A stretch of 64,000 bases of DNA from Acholeplasma hippikon. Lineage in GTDB: Bacteria; Bacillota_I; Bacilli_A; Acholeplasmatales; Acholeplasmataceae. A model generated the notes under the pieces. The model was not told the origin of the DNA. It saw only the letters and a list, made by a program, of their open reading frames with translations, and searched no databases. This document shows, in pieces, positions 9,862-17,745 of this stretch; position 1 is the stretch's first letter, and each line of letters starts with the position of its first letter. Both the position numbers and the translations under genes were made by a program. Location: assembly GCF_900660755.1 (NCBI RefSeq), contig NZ_LR215050.1:1054001-1118000 (forward strand). Reading direction: 5' to 3'.

Positions 9862-10437
9862 TTATTCAGCCTGGGGGGTGTTATATCTTGTCATGATATT
9901 GTTAAATTTTTCATTTTTAATCCATTCAAAAATTGCATTGTACCCTAAATTAATTGCAGGAATTAATTGTTCTAATTCTTTAGGTGTAAACTTACCTAAT
10001 ACATAATCAGCCTTATTCATAATCGGATTGTCTCCGATACCGACACGTAATCGTTTAAAGTTTGCTGTGCCCAATTCTTGGATAATATTTCTTAATCCAT
10101 TTTGACCACCGTGACTTCCTGTTTCTCTCAATCTAATCTTACCAAGTGCTAAGGCTGTATCATCTGATACAACAATGATATCATTAAGATCAATCTTATA
10201 GTAATTAGCAATCTTGCTTACCGCTTGACCTGATAAATTCATATAGGTTAAGGGTTTTGCAAAAATAACTTGTTCACCTGAGATATTTGTTTTTACGAGT
10301 GCTGCATTTAATTTATTATCTACTTTAATATCTAAGTTTAATTCACTTAAGAATTTATCAATTAAGATAAATCCAACATTGTGTCTAGTTTGAGTATATT
10401 CTCTGCCTGGATTACCTAACCCGACAACTAACTTCAT
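9862..10437 (-). CDS. pth: Peptidyl-tRNA hydrolase
   Basis: 191 residues, the normal length. [19 protein letters not shown] carries the N-terminal Asn and catalytic His; [13 protein letters not shown] and [27 protein letters not shown] hold the conserved Met/Asn and active-site Asp. It recycles peptidyl-tRNAs dropped from ribosomes and is essential in most bacteria. The start codon overlaps the last base of the prs stop, indicating translational coupling, and mfd follows 36 bp downstream. Confidence 0.96.
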   Translation of the reverse strand: MKLVVGLGNPGREYTQTRHNVGFILIDKFLSELNLDIKVDNKLNAALVKTNISGEQVIFAKPLTYMNLSGQAVSKIANYYKIDLNDIIVVSDDTALALGKIRLRETGSHGGQNGLRNIIQELGTANFKRLRVGIGDNPIMNKADYVLGKFTPKELEQLIPAINLGYNAIFEWIKNEKFNNIMTRYNTPQAE

Positions 10438-11399
10438 TAAACTTCCTCAATTCTATTGAAAATTTGAGAAATTGGTTCATCATTTAAGATGTGGATAATT
10501 GCTTCACCTAATAAAGGTCCAACAGATAATTGTTTAATCTTCGGTTGTTTCTTTTCAGGTGCTAAATAAATTGTATCTGTAATAACAATTTCTTCTAATA
10601 CTGATTTTTGTAGTTTTTCTGTTGCGTTATTTGTTAATACACCGTGAGTTGCAGCTGCATATACTGATTTTGCACCAGCTTTAACTAAAGCTTCAGCACC
10701 AGCCATTAATGTGCCGCCTGTGTCGATGATATCATCAATCATAACACAAGTCGCACCTTGAACATCCCCGATAATATTCATCACTTCAGCCTTATTTGGC
10801 TCAGGTCTTCTTTTATCAATAATTGCTAATGGTGCTTGTAAGAATGTTGCAAAAATTCTTGCTCTTGTTACACCACCATGGTCAGGTGATACAACAACTA
10901 CATTTTCTAATTTTTTCTTTCTGAAATATGATGCTAGAAGAGGTGCTGCTGGGAAGTTGTCGATTGGAATATCGAAGAACCCTTGGATTTGGGCAGCATG
11001 TAAATCTAAACATACAACACGATTTACACCGGCTACTGTTAATAAGTTAGCCATTAATTTAGCTGTAATAGGTTGACGAGATTTTGCTTTTCTATCTTGT
11101 CTTGAATAGCCATAATAAGGCATTAGAATTGTGATTGATGCTGCTGATGCACGTTTTAATGCATCTGCTAAAATTAAAATTTCCATATAGTGATCGTTGG
11201 CAGGTTGACTTGTTGGTTGGACAACAAAGACGTGATTACCTCTCACTGATTCTTCTATATTGATTGTCATTTCCCCGTCTGCAAATTTAATTACTTCAAC
11301 GTTTGAAAGTGGAATATTAGCAGCTCTAGCAATTGATTCCGCTAATGGTCTATTTGCAGATAATGTGAACAATTTCACTTTTTTATCTTCTATACTCAT
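10437..11399 (-). CDS. prs: Ribose-phosphate pyrophosphokinase
   Basis: 320 residues. Recognised by [14 protein letters not shown], the flexible-loop region [20 protein letters not shown], the metal-binding motif [15 protein letters not shown], and the PRPP loop [14 protein letters not shown]. It makes PRPP from ribose 5-phosphate and ATP for purine, pyrimidine and NAD synthesis. First gene of prs-pth-mfd. A promoter with TATAAT at 11423-11428 (minus) and TTGGCT at 11447-11452 stands just upstream. Confidence 0.97.
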   Translation of the reverse strand: MSIEDKKVKLFTLSANRPLAESIARAANIPLSNVEVIKFADGEMTINIEESVRGNHVFVVQPTSQPANDHYMEILILADALKRASAASITILMPYYGYSRQDRKAKSRQPITAKLMANLLTVAGVNRVVCLDLHAAQIQGFFDIPIDNFPAAPLLASYFRKKKLENVVVVSPDHGGVTRARIFATFLQAPLAIIDKRRPEPNKAEVMNIIGDVQGATCVMIDDIIDTGGTLMAGAEALVKAGAKSVYAAATHGVLTNNATEKLQKSVLEEIVITDTIYLAPEKKQPKIKQLSVGPLLGEAIIHILNDEPISQIFNRIEEV

Positions 11400-11422
11400 A
11401 AAAATACCTCTCTTGTCACCTC

Positions 11423-11452
11423 ATTATATCACTTTAAATTATATTTAGCCAA
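11423..11452 (-). promoter_or_regulatory. Probable promoter of prs
   Basis: On the minus strand TTGGCT (11447-11452) and TATAAT (11423-11428) are 18 bp apart, about 25 bp before the prs start. It overlaps the T-run of the spoVG terminator. Confidence 0.55.
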
Positions 11453-11478
11453 CAAAAAAAGACGTATTTAAACGCCTT
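11453..11478 (-). terminator. Probable intrinsic terminator after spoVG
   Basis: GACGT (11461-11465) pairs with ACGCC (11472-11476, one G-U pair in the RNA), flanked by A/T that extends the stem; on minus a T-run (11454-11460) follows. It lies just past the spoVG stop. Confidence 0.55.
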
Positions 11479-11494
11479 TATTGGAATGCTCTAT

Positions 11495-11779
11495 TTAGTC
11501 CGCTATATTTTCTGGTTGTTGAGTTTCAAGTGCTTTTTGATATGCTTTTACAATTGCATCTTCAACAGCTTTACGCATGTCTTGATGAATAGGATGTGCT
11601 ATATCTCTAAATCCACCATTAGGCATCTTCTTGCTTGGCATTGCAACAAAAATACCATTTTCCCCTTCAATAACGCGAATGTCATGAACTACAAAAGCAT
11701 CGTCAAATGTAACAGTAACCACGCCCCTTAATCGTGAATCACTTGCTACAAGTCTTACTCTCACGTCTGTTACTTGCAT
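11495..11779 (-). CDS. spoVG: SpoVG family regulator
   Basis: 94 residues beginning MQVTDVRVRLV and including RLRGVVTVTFDDAFVVHDIRVIEG and FVAMPSKKMPNGGFRDIAHPI, the strongly conserved core of SpoVG. These small proteins bind DNA or RNA and regulate many genes in Firmicutes; the name comes from sporulation, which this organism would not do. Promoter -10 TATAAT at 11814-11819 (minus) overlaps closely with a cre-like site. Followed by a terminator, so transcribed alone. The local targets are unknown. Confidence 0.95.
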   Translation of the reverse strand: MQVTDVRVRLVASDSRLRGVVTVTFDDAFVVHDIRVIEGENGIFVAMPSKKMPNGGFRDIAHPIHQDMRKAVEDAIVKAYQKALETQQPENIAD

Positions 11780-11813
11780 TTGCCCCTCCTGGTTGTGTTA
11801 CTAAGTTACTTTT

Positions 11814-11850
11814 ATTATAACATATTTTACAGTAAATCAAAGCGCTTACA
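11814..11850 (-). promoter_or_regulatory. spoVG promoter with overlapping cre-like site
   Basis: On minus, TATAAT (11814-11819) has a TTTGAT-like -35 at about 11836-11841. The 14-mer TGTAAGCGCTTTGA (11837-11850) matches the cre consensus TGWAANCGNTNWCA at 13 of 14 positions and overlaps the -35, a placement that would give repression. Confidence 0.5.
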
Positions 11851-11884
11851 TCTTAAAAACGTTATCATATTCGGTCATAAAACA

Positions 11885-11903
11885 AAAAGGGACATGCCCT
11901 TTT
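11885..11903 (-). terminator. Intrinsic terminator after rsmA
   Basis: AAAAGGG (11885-11891) and CCCTTTT (11897-11903) form a 7-bp stem with a 5-base loop; the minus strand continues into T residues. It ends the HD-rnmV-rsmA cluster, just past the rsmA stop. Confidence 0.75.
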
Positions 11904-11904
11904 A

Positions 11905-12696
11905 TTAATAGTTGAATGATTTTGTTATTAAAATGAAATCTTCTACGCTTAATTCTTCAGCGCGTGCAGTTTCTTTAAAACCTAATTTATTTAAAAATTG
12001 TTGTAATTCAATCTTAGGTATATTAAATGTCTCAGACAAGTTATTTACCATTGTTTTACGTTTATGCATAAATGCAGATTTCACTATTTTTTCATATAAT
12101 ATTTCTTGTTCTTTAGGTAGACGTCTATCAATCTTTTCTAATTTTACAACCATTGAGTCGACTTTAGGAACTGGATTAAACATTTTGCGATTAACATTGA
12201 CCACTCGACTTACCTTTGTGTAATACTGTAAGATTGCAGAAAATCCATTATATGTTTTTAAATTACGATCGCTGATGATTCTATCGCCAACTTCTTTTTG
12301 AACCATAATGGTTGCTGTTTTCAAGTGATCATACTTTAAAAATTCAAAAATGATTGGTGTTGTAATATAGTAAGGTAGGTTACCAACTAAATGTACTTCT
12401 TCATTTTGAAAATAATTTAATAAAGTTTTTGTTACATCATCTTCCATAAAATCTTTAAATATGAACTGCGCTTTTTCACTTTCAAATTTCTTTAAAGTGT
12501 CTACTAAAGAAAGATCAATTTCATATGCTAGATATTTTTTTGATTGTACAGTTAAAAATTGAGTTAAAGCGCCAAGCCCTGGTCCAATTTCTAATACATT
12601 TTTATCTTTAATATTTGCTGAATCCACAATTTTTTTAAGTAAGTTTGTGTCTGTTAAAAAGTTTTGTCCAAATTTTTTCTTAGCTTGATGCTCCAT
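11905..12696 (-). CDS. rsmA: 16S rRNA dimethyladenosine methyltransferase
   Basis: 263 residues, the usual KsgA/RsmA length. KKFGQNFLTDTNLLKKIV, the SAM-binding VLEIGPGLGALTQFL, and the catalytic NLPYYITTPIIF motif are intact, followed by a C-terminal helical domain with MFNPVPKVDSMVV and KRKTMVNNL. It dimethylates two adjacent adenines near the 3' end of 16S rRNA during 30S maturation. It overlaps rnmV by 17 bp, a gene pairing common in Firmicutes. Confidence 0.97.
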   Translation of the reverse strand: MEHQAKKKFGQNFLTDTNLLKKIVDSANIKDKNVLEIGPGLGALTQFLTVQSKKYLAYEIDLSLVDTLKKFESEKAQFIFKDFMEDDVTKTLLNYFQNEEVHLVGNLPYYITTPIIFEFLKYDHLKTATIMVQKEVGDRIISDRNLKTYNGFSAILQYYTKVSRVVNVNRKMFNPVPKVDSMVVKLEKIDRRLPKEQEILYEKIVKSAFMHKRKTMVNNLSETFNIPKIELQQFLNKLGFKETARAEELSVEDFILITKSFNY

Positions 12697-13222
12697 TTAA
12701 AACCCTCACTAAATCCTCTTTAGTTAACCCTAACCAAGTTAATCTTTGAAGAAGTATTTTTGTATTACAGTGTCCGATATGATAATAGTCAGTAATAACT
12801 TTTCTTAAATTAAAGGAGTTAATTTGACCAGTTAATCCTAATTCATAAAGCGTATGAATATTAAGATCTGTTTTTATCTCTTGCTCTTTAACTTCATACT
12901 GAATCATTTCCCTAATCAGTTTAAAGTCAACATGTTCAATTCCAACTTTTTTTCTATTTTTCGAAATTGATGCTTTTCTATCAAAGAAAATATGCTTTGG
13001 ATTGGAAAGTTTACTAGCGAGTGTTTTTCTAATTTTTTCACCTGGAAAATCAGGGTCTAATAAAAGTACAATTTCAAATTTGTCTTGATTATGAATCAAA
13101 AAATCTAAAACGTCTTCTTTTATTTGAGATCCTCCAACCGAAATTGTTTTAATTCCTTTTATACATTGTTGTAGAACGGCCTCATCATGCGTTCCTTCAA
13201 CGATAAACAGTTTTTCTTTCAT
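12680..13222 (-). CDS. rnmV: Ribonuclease M5
   Basis: 180 residues with a TOPRIM domain: FIVEGTHDEAVL (catalytic Glu) and VLLLDPDFPGEKIR (DxD). RNase M5 completes 5S rRNA maturation. Its place directly before rsmA is the conserved Firmicutes arrangement. It overlaps the upstream HD gene by 4 bp (ATGA), suggesting translational coupling. Confidence 0.93.
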   Translation of the reverse strand: MKEKLFIVEGTHDEAVLQQCIKGIKTISVGGSQIKEDVLDFLIHNQDKFEIVLLLDPDFPGEKIRKTLASKLSNPKHIFFDRKASISKNRKKVGIEHVDFKLIREMIQYEVKEQEIKTDLNIHTLYELGLTGQINSFNLRKVITDYYHIGHCNTKILLQRLTWLGLTKEDLVRVLNGASS

Positions 13223-14421
13223 AATTTTTTATAAAAGAATTTATAGTCTGACTTATCACTTGAAGTAACAAGTGAATGAACAATTGATGAGTATGAAGAT
13301 AAAGGAATCACTTCATCTTTTTCGGTTAAAATATGGATTTGGTCGCCAATAGTTGAACTTGCCTTATAAGCGGTTTGTTGTACAGATGTCTTTAGCGTGA
13401 AATAACGTTTTTCTTCATCTGTAATCTTGTTTAAGATTTCATTAATCTTATCTTTATTTTCTTCTTTATCATCGATAAATTCCCAGATATGTCGATTTAA
13501 GAAATCATTTGATAATGTTTTTAAAATTGGATCTTTAGACTTCAAGAAGTATGCAATTAATCCATTCATATAATAATCATCAATTTCTAAATAAGCATAC
13601 ATATCGTGTGGATTATTTAAGATTTTCTTTAAACTTGTTACATCATGTTCAAAGTCAAAGCCTTTTTGTAATAAATCTTTAACTCTTAAGTAGATTTTTT
13701 CTAAAATGACTTCATATGCACGAGCTTTCGGATGATAATATACTTGCCAGTACATATGGTATCTAGCAACCAAATAGTTTTCAATTGCGTGAATACCACT
13801 TGCTTTAAAGGCTAATCGGTTATCTTTTACAACCACAACTCTCATTAAGCGGTCTAAATCAATATGCCCATATGCTGCACCAGTAAAGTATGCATCGCGT
13901 TCTAAATAATCTAATCTATCAATATCTAATTGACTTGATATGAGTTGTTGGATTAGTGGGAATTTACCTTGTTTTAAAATAACTGAGGCAACATCTTCAG
14001 CAAAGTTTTGATCAACTTCGTCTAAAATACTTCTTAGTTCAGGATGATTAACGATTAAGCTTGCACCAATCTTTTCATGATTTACATGAAAAACATATTC
14101 AAATGCGTGTGAATAGGCACCATGTCCTACATCATGAAGTAATGCAGCTGCATAGAATAATAGTTTTGATCTTTCATCAAGTACTTCATCAATTTCTTTA
14201 ATCATACTGAAGCGATAAGCAAGTTCATAAACACCTAGAGAATGAGAAAATCTTGAATGTTCTGCAGCATGGAAAATCATGTGTACACCAGATAATTGTC
14301 TAATTCTTCTTAAGCGTTGAAATACTGATGAGTTGATTAAGTTAGTGATTAGTTCATAATTGATATGGATATAACCATAAAGTGGATCACGAAAAACTTG
14401 TTGTCTCTCTCTTTTTTTCAT
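13219..14421 (-). CDS. HD-domain phosphohydrolase, YwfO/dGTPase-like
   Basis: 400 residues. FRDPLYGYIHINYELITNLINSSVFQRLRRIRQLSG, then H in AEHSRFSHSLGVYEL, HDVGHGAYSHAFE and QLDIDRLDYLERDAYFTGAAYG match the HD-domain family that includes Bacillus YwfO and dNTP triphosphohydrolases. All metal-ligand His/Asp residues appear present (H, HD, D). Members dephosphorylate nucleotides, but the exact substrate here is not shown. First gene of a tightly packed cluster with rnmV and rsmA. Confidence 0.82.
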   Translation of the reverse strand: MKKRERQQVFRDPLYGYIHINYELITNLINSSVFQRLRRIRQLSGVHMIFHAAEHSRFSHSLGVYELAYRFSMIKEIDEVLDERSKLLFYAAALLHDVGHGAYSHAFEYVFHVNHEKIGASLIVNHPELRSILDEVDQNFAEDVASVILKQGKFPLIQQLISSQLDIDRLDYLERDAYFTGAAYGHIDLDRLMRVVVVKDNRLAFKASGIHAIENYLVARYHMYWQVYYHPKARAYEVILEKIYLRVKDLLQKGFDFEHDVTSLKKILNNPHDMYAYLEIDDYYMNGLIAYFLKSKDPILKTLSNDFLNRHIWEFIDDKEENKDKINEILNKITDEEKRYFTLKTSVQQTAYKASSTIGDQIHILTEKDEVIPLSSYSSIVHSLVTSSDKSDYKFFYKKL

Positions 14422-14439
14422 ATATATTTCCTTATAACA

Positions 14440-14462
14440 AAAATGGCTTATTAAGCCATTTT
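14440..14462 (-). terminator. Intrinsic terminator after pduL
   Basis: AATGGCTT (14442-14449) and AAGCCATT (14453-14460) form an 8-bp stem with a 3-base loop, with T residues following on minus. It separates pduL from the HD-rnmV-rsmA cluster. Confidence 0.75.
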
Positions 14463-15053
14463 TTATTCAACGATTTCGTATTTTTTAACTAATTGAACAG
14501 TGTCACCGTTCTTTAACATGAATGCATCGCCGTCATCTGTATCTAAGTGACAGTCTAATCTAAAGTTTTCATGTACACGACATAAGATATTATCTAAGAT
14601 ACCAGCTTTAATACCATCAATTTTGATTGATACGATATCTTTATCTTTAACACCAAATTCTTTAGCTTCTTCTAATGAGAAGTGAATATGTCTATCAGCG
14701 ATAATTACACCTTCTGATAATTCAACTTCACCTTTAGGTCCAACTAATTTACAAGCTCCGCTGCCTTTAACATCACCACTTGATCTAACTGGTGCAACAA
14801 ATTTGTAGCGAATAGCATCTGATTGTGAGATTTCAACTTGGCTCGCAGGTCTAACTGGTCCTAAGATTCTAACTCCATCTAATACTAAACCTTGTGGGGA
14901 AACAACACTTACTTTTTCCTCCGCTGCGTATTGGCCTGGTTGGCTTAATGGTTTGAAAACCTTAAGTTCATAGCCTTCTCCGAATAAAATTTCTAAATGT
15001 TCCTTTGTAACGTGAACATGACGTCCTGATATACCTACTGGAATACGTTTCAT
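14463..15053 (-). CDS. pduL: Phosphate acyltransferase PduL (orphan, probable phosphotransacetylase)
   Basis: 196 residues. IPVGISGRHVHVTKEHLEILFG, RVLGPVRP-like RILGPVRPASQVEIS and IIADRHIHFSLEEAKEFGV carry the zinc-binding histidines of PduL. PduL interconverts acyl-CoA and acyl-phosphate. No microcompartment genes or encapsulation peptide are seen, so it most likely acts as a cytosolic phosphotransacetylase between pyruvate metabolism and acetate kinase, complementing PflB; that is inference. Own promoter (TTGTCG at 15112-15117, TATAAT at 15089-15094, minus) and terminator. Confidence 0.92.
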   Translation of the reverse strand: MKRIPVGISGRHVHVTKEHLEILFGEGYELKVFKPLSQPGQYAAEEKVSVVSPQGLVLDGVRILGPVRPASQVEISQSDAIRYKFVAPVRSSGDVKGSGACKLVGPKGEVELSEGVIIADRHIHFSLEEAKEFGVKDKDIVSIKIDGIKAGILDNILCRVHENFRLDCHLDTDDGDAFMLKNGDTVQLVKKYEIVE

Positions 15054-15088
15054 AAGTTTTTAACTTCCCTTCTTTATAAATCACTTAA

Positions 15089-15136
15089 ATTATACCACCA
15101 TTTGCAATCGACGACAACAAAACAAGGTGTTATAAT
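15089..15136. promoter_or_regulatory. Overlapping divergent promoters of pduL and the HIT gene
   Basis: Minus: TTGTCG (15112-15117), 17 bp, TATAAT (15089-15094) for pduL. Plus: TCGACG (15108-15113), 17 bp, TATAAT (15131-15136) for the HIT gene. The two -35 boxes share bases 15112-15113, so polymerase could not occupy both at once. Confidence 0.6.
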
Positions 15137-15155
15137 GAAATAAAGGAGGTTATTT

Positions 15156-15572
15156 ATGGAAACTATATTTACAAAAATAATCAATCGTGAAATTCCTGCG
15201 TCAATTGTATATGAAGATGAACTAGTTATTGCATTTTTAGATATTACACAAGCAACAATGGGTCATACGCTTGTTGTAACCAAAGCCCCATATAAAAATC
15301 TTTTTGAAGTACCTGAAGAAACTTTAAAACACTTATTTGGGGTTGTTCAAAAGTTATCTGTTGCAATCTATAAAGCCTTTGATGCGAAGGGCTTAAATTT
15401 ACTAAATAATAACAATGAAACTGCTGGTCAAACTGTTTTCCATTATCACGTTCATATCATTCCTCGATATGAGAAGGATGATTTAACGCTAGGCTTTTAT
15501 AATCACATGAGTGAATTAACAAGTGATGATTATAAAGAAAGAGCAGCCTTAATTAAAGCTGCTCTATTGTAA
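15156..15572 (+). CDS. HIT-family nucleotide hydrolase/transferase
   Basis: 138 residues. Starts METIFTKIINREIPASIVYEDE and carries the histidine triad FHYHVHIIPRY near residue 93. HIT proteins of this Hit/HinT branch hydrolyse AMP-linked compounds such as adenosine phosphoramidates and dinucleoside polyphosphates; physiological substrate is unknown. RBS AAAGGAGG is strong. Its last 20 bp overlap the 3' end of the convergent histidine kinase gene, and the overlap sits within a stem-loop (15540-15565). Confidence 0.92.
   Translation: METIFTKIINREIPASIVYEDELVIAFLDITQATMGHTLVVTKAPYKNLFEVPEETLKHLFGVVQKLSVAIYKAFDAKGLNLLNNNNETAGQTVFHYHVHIIPRYEKDDLTLGFYNHMSELTSDDYKERAALIKAALL
15540..15565. terminator. 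Stem-loop in the overlap of HIT and kinase gene ends
   Basis: AGAGCAGC (15540-15547) and GCTGCTCT (15558-15565) pair perfectly across a 10-base loop, inside both coding 3' ends. T content after it is modest on either strand (TTCTTT on minus), so termination is possible but not certain. Confidence 0.45.
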
Positions 15573-16866
15573 ATTCTACGCCATTTGGTTTATTATCGCA
15601 TCGAATAGATAATCCAAACATACCTAATGTTTGTTTAACAATTGCGAGTCCTAAACCGAATTGTCCTTTACTACCTTTTTCATATGCTTTAAACATGCGT
15701 GGTAAGAATTCAGGATCAATTTGCTCACCGTCATTATAGATGGTGAGTTTTTTATTTTGAAGTTGAATAATAATTTTTGATTGAACATAGCGTACTGCAT
15801 TATCCATGATGTTAGAAATAGCTACATATAGATTTTCTTTAATCATTGGGTGTACCCAATCTGAATCTATATTTAAAGTGATTTCTGCATGGGTAATATA
15901 TTTATAATTATTAACAATTGAAGTTAATACTTCTCTCATTGAAACATCTTCTAACTTTTGATCACTCTTAATATATCCAAGTTTATTGTATTCCATGATT
16001 TGAAGTACTTTTTTATTTAAGATGTCTGCTTGTTTAATAATTAATTGGGCAGCATCAGTATCTTCAATTCCATCTAAAATGGCTTCAGCATAAGATTTAA
16101 TAACTGCAATTGGTGTTTTTAAATCATGCCCCATATTTTGAACCATTTCTTTTTTTGTGCGTTCATTTTCTTTAATTTGATTTCGCATGTTATCAATCGC
16201 GTTAGCAAGTGATGTAATTTCTTCTGCAGCATCAATTCTAACATCTGATTGATAGTCAGTTTTAATCATATCATCTATCTTTTCTTGAAGTACTTTCAGT
16301 TTAGAAACTGTTGTCGAACTCCATAGCCAAATAATGACATTTCCTAAAACTAAAATACTTAAGAATGCAAGTGTCGCATAGAATGGAACACTACCTGTCA
16401 TATCTTGAATATACTCGGTTGCATTTGATACAACAACAACCGCAAATTTAGGTGTTCCCATTGGATGAGAAACAATCCCCATATATGCGATATCCTTGTA
16501 TCTCACATAAGTAATTGTTTGATTACTTCTTGTCGTATTGTTTTCAAAGTATTCACTAATCACGTGCTCTGCAACATAATTAATATATTCTTCTGATACA
16601 TTTTCATTTGAATATAATGCGATTGAACCATTTCTAATAATTAAATAATCATTATAAATCGACTTATGATCATACTCTAGTTCATTTGTATAAGGATCGT
16701 AATCCACACGAACTTGAGCATAGTAATCATTTAAATAAGCCATGTTTTGATTTTCTATTCCTTTGGTAAAGGATAGATTTAAGATAAATATGAATATTAT
16801 TCCACTCAAAACTGTTACAAACGTGAAAATAATATTAATCTGGGTCGCTAGTTTAAAGCGATTCAT
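15553..16866 (-). CDS. Membrane sensor histidine kinase
   Basis: 437 residues. Two membrane segments (about 11-31 and 163-183) enclose an extracellular sensor domain of about 130 residues; a HAMP-like linker follows. The dimerisation box NMGHDLKTPIAVIKSYAEAI has the phosphorylated His, NIMDNAVRYV the N-box, and KGQFGLGLAIVKQ the G-box. It overlaps the response regulator by 4 bp (ATGA). The D-box is less canonical (TIYNDGEQIDPE). The signal sensed is unknown. Confidence 0.93.
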   Translation of the reverse strand: MNRFKLATQINIIFTFVTVLSGIIFIFILNLSFTKGIENQNMAYLNDYYAQVRVDYDPYTNELEYDHKSIYNDYLIIRNGSIALYSNENVSEEYINYVAEHVISEYFENNTTRSNQTITYVRYKDIAYMGIVSHPMGTPKFAVVVVSNATEYIQDMTGSVPFYATLAFLSILVLGNVIIWLWSSTTVSKLKVLQEKIDDMIKTDYQSDVRIDAAEEITSLANAIDNMRNQIKENERTKKEMVQNMGHDLKTPIAVIKSYAEAILDGIEDTDAAQLIIKQADILNKKVLQIMEYNKLGYIKSDQKLEDVSMREVLTSIVNNYKYITHAEITLNIDSDWVHPMIKENLYVAISNIMDNAVRYVQSKIIIQLQNKKLTIYNDGEQIDPEFLPRMFKAYEKGSKGQFGLGLAIVKQTLGMFGLSIRCDNKPNGVEFTIEQL

Positions 16867-17513
16867 AATAGGCGATAGCCATATCCATATATAGTTTCAA
16901 TTCTAAGTAATGGCATTTTAGATCTTAAACGACGTAATAAATCATCCATTACTCTATCTGAACCTACATAATTCTTTCCCCAAATTGTTTCAAGTAACAG
17001 TTTTCTTTCAATTGGTTGTTGCTTGTTTTTTAAGAAAACTAGTAACATTTCAAATTCTTTATTCGTTAATTCAATTTGTTGATCATTATGTCTAATTTCT
17101 CTTGAATCTAATGAAATGCTATATTCGCTATAGCTCATTTGACCAGGACGCGCTTGTTTACGTTTTAATACTGCTTTAACACGTAACATTAATTCTCTTG
17201 GAGAATAAGGCTTAGCAATGTAATCATCTGAACCTAATTCAAGTCCTTTAATTTTATCTAGGGCTTGGTCTCTAGCACTTGTGAAAATAACCGCAGCATC
17301 AGGATTTGCTTTGTTAATCGCGTTAATTAAATCGAAACCATCGATTTGTCCTGATAACATGATGTCAAGAATCCATAAGTCTACTTGATCACCAACGTGT
17401 TTCATCGCAGTTTCACCATCATAAAATACTGTTACATCATAATTTTCGCGTACTAAGTATTTTCTAATAATCTCTGATAAATCTTTTTCATCTTCAACAT
17501 AATAAATTTTCAT
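16863..17513 (-). CDS. OmpR/PhoB-family response regulator
   Basis: 216 residues. Receiver domain with acidic pair VEDEKD, phospho-acceptor Asp in LWILDIMLSG, and K in YIAKPYSPREL; the C-terminal winged helix (TNKEFEMLLVFL, VGSDRVMDDLLRRLRSKM, ETIYGYGYRLL) is typical of OmpR-type DNA binding. It is paired with the overlapping histidine kinase. The 5' leader holds a hairpin (17589-17627) and an 8-bp inverted repeat (17554-17575) that may be an operator. Confidence 0.95.
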   Translation of the reverse strand: MKIYYVEDEKDLSEIIRKYLVRENYDVTVFYDGETAMKHVGDQVDLWILDIMLSGQIDGFDLINAINKANPDAAVIFTSARDQALDKIKGLELGSDDYIAKPYSPRELMLRVKAVLKRKQARPGQMSYSEYSISLDSREIRHNDQQIELTNKEFEMLLVFLKNKQQPIERKLLLETIWGKNYVGSDRVMDDLLRRLRSKMPLLRIETIYGYGYRLL

Positions 17514-17553
17514 TTTTTTCAGTCCTCTTTATATCCCTAATTTTAATATTATT

Positions 17554-17575
17554 TTATCACACAATTATGTGATAA
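17554..17575. promoter_or_regulatory. Inverted repeat upstream of the response regulator
   Basis: TTATCACA (17554-17561) and TGTGATAA (17568-17575), perfect 8-bp arms with a 6-base AT spacer. No T-run follows on either side, so an operator (perhaps autoregulatory) is likelier than a terminator. No direct evidence of binding. Confidence 0.4.
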
Positions 17576-17588
17576 GTCTCGAAATAAG

Positions 17589-17627
17589 AAAAGCCTCGAG
17601 ATTAGTTGCTTAATCACCGAGGCTTTT
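17589..17627 (-). terminator. Hairpin between serS and the two-component operon
   Basis: AAAAGCCTCG (17589-17598) and CGAGGCTTTT (17618-17627) form a perfect 10-bp stem, with an inner GATTAG/TTAATC pairing; T-rich on minus after it. It can end serS messages, but a promoter-like pair (TATCAA complement at 17679-17684, AGTATA complement at 17656-17661) lies upstream, so it may also sit in the response-regulator leader. Confidence 0.65.
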
Positions 17628-17655
17628 CATTGAGAGAGAAAAACGAAGTACCCTT

Positions 17656-17684
17656 AGTATAACTTACAATAGTTCTTATATCAA
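17656..17684 (-). promoter_or_regulatory. Probable promoter of the two-component operon
   Basis: On minus, TTGATA (17679-17684), 17 bp, TATACT (17656-17661). The predicted transcript starts near 17649 and runs through the 17589-17627 hairpin before the response regulator start at 17513. Confidence 0.55.
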
Positions 17685-17745
17685 ATAATGTTGTAAAGTT
17701 TTGTTTTTTGTCGAAAATTGTGGGTTATTGGGTTATATTTGCCGT

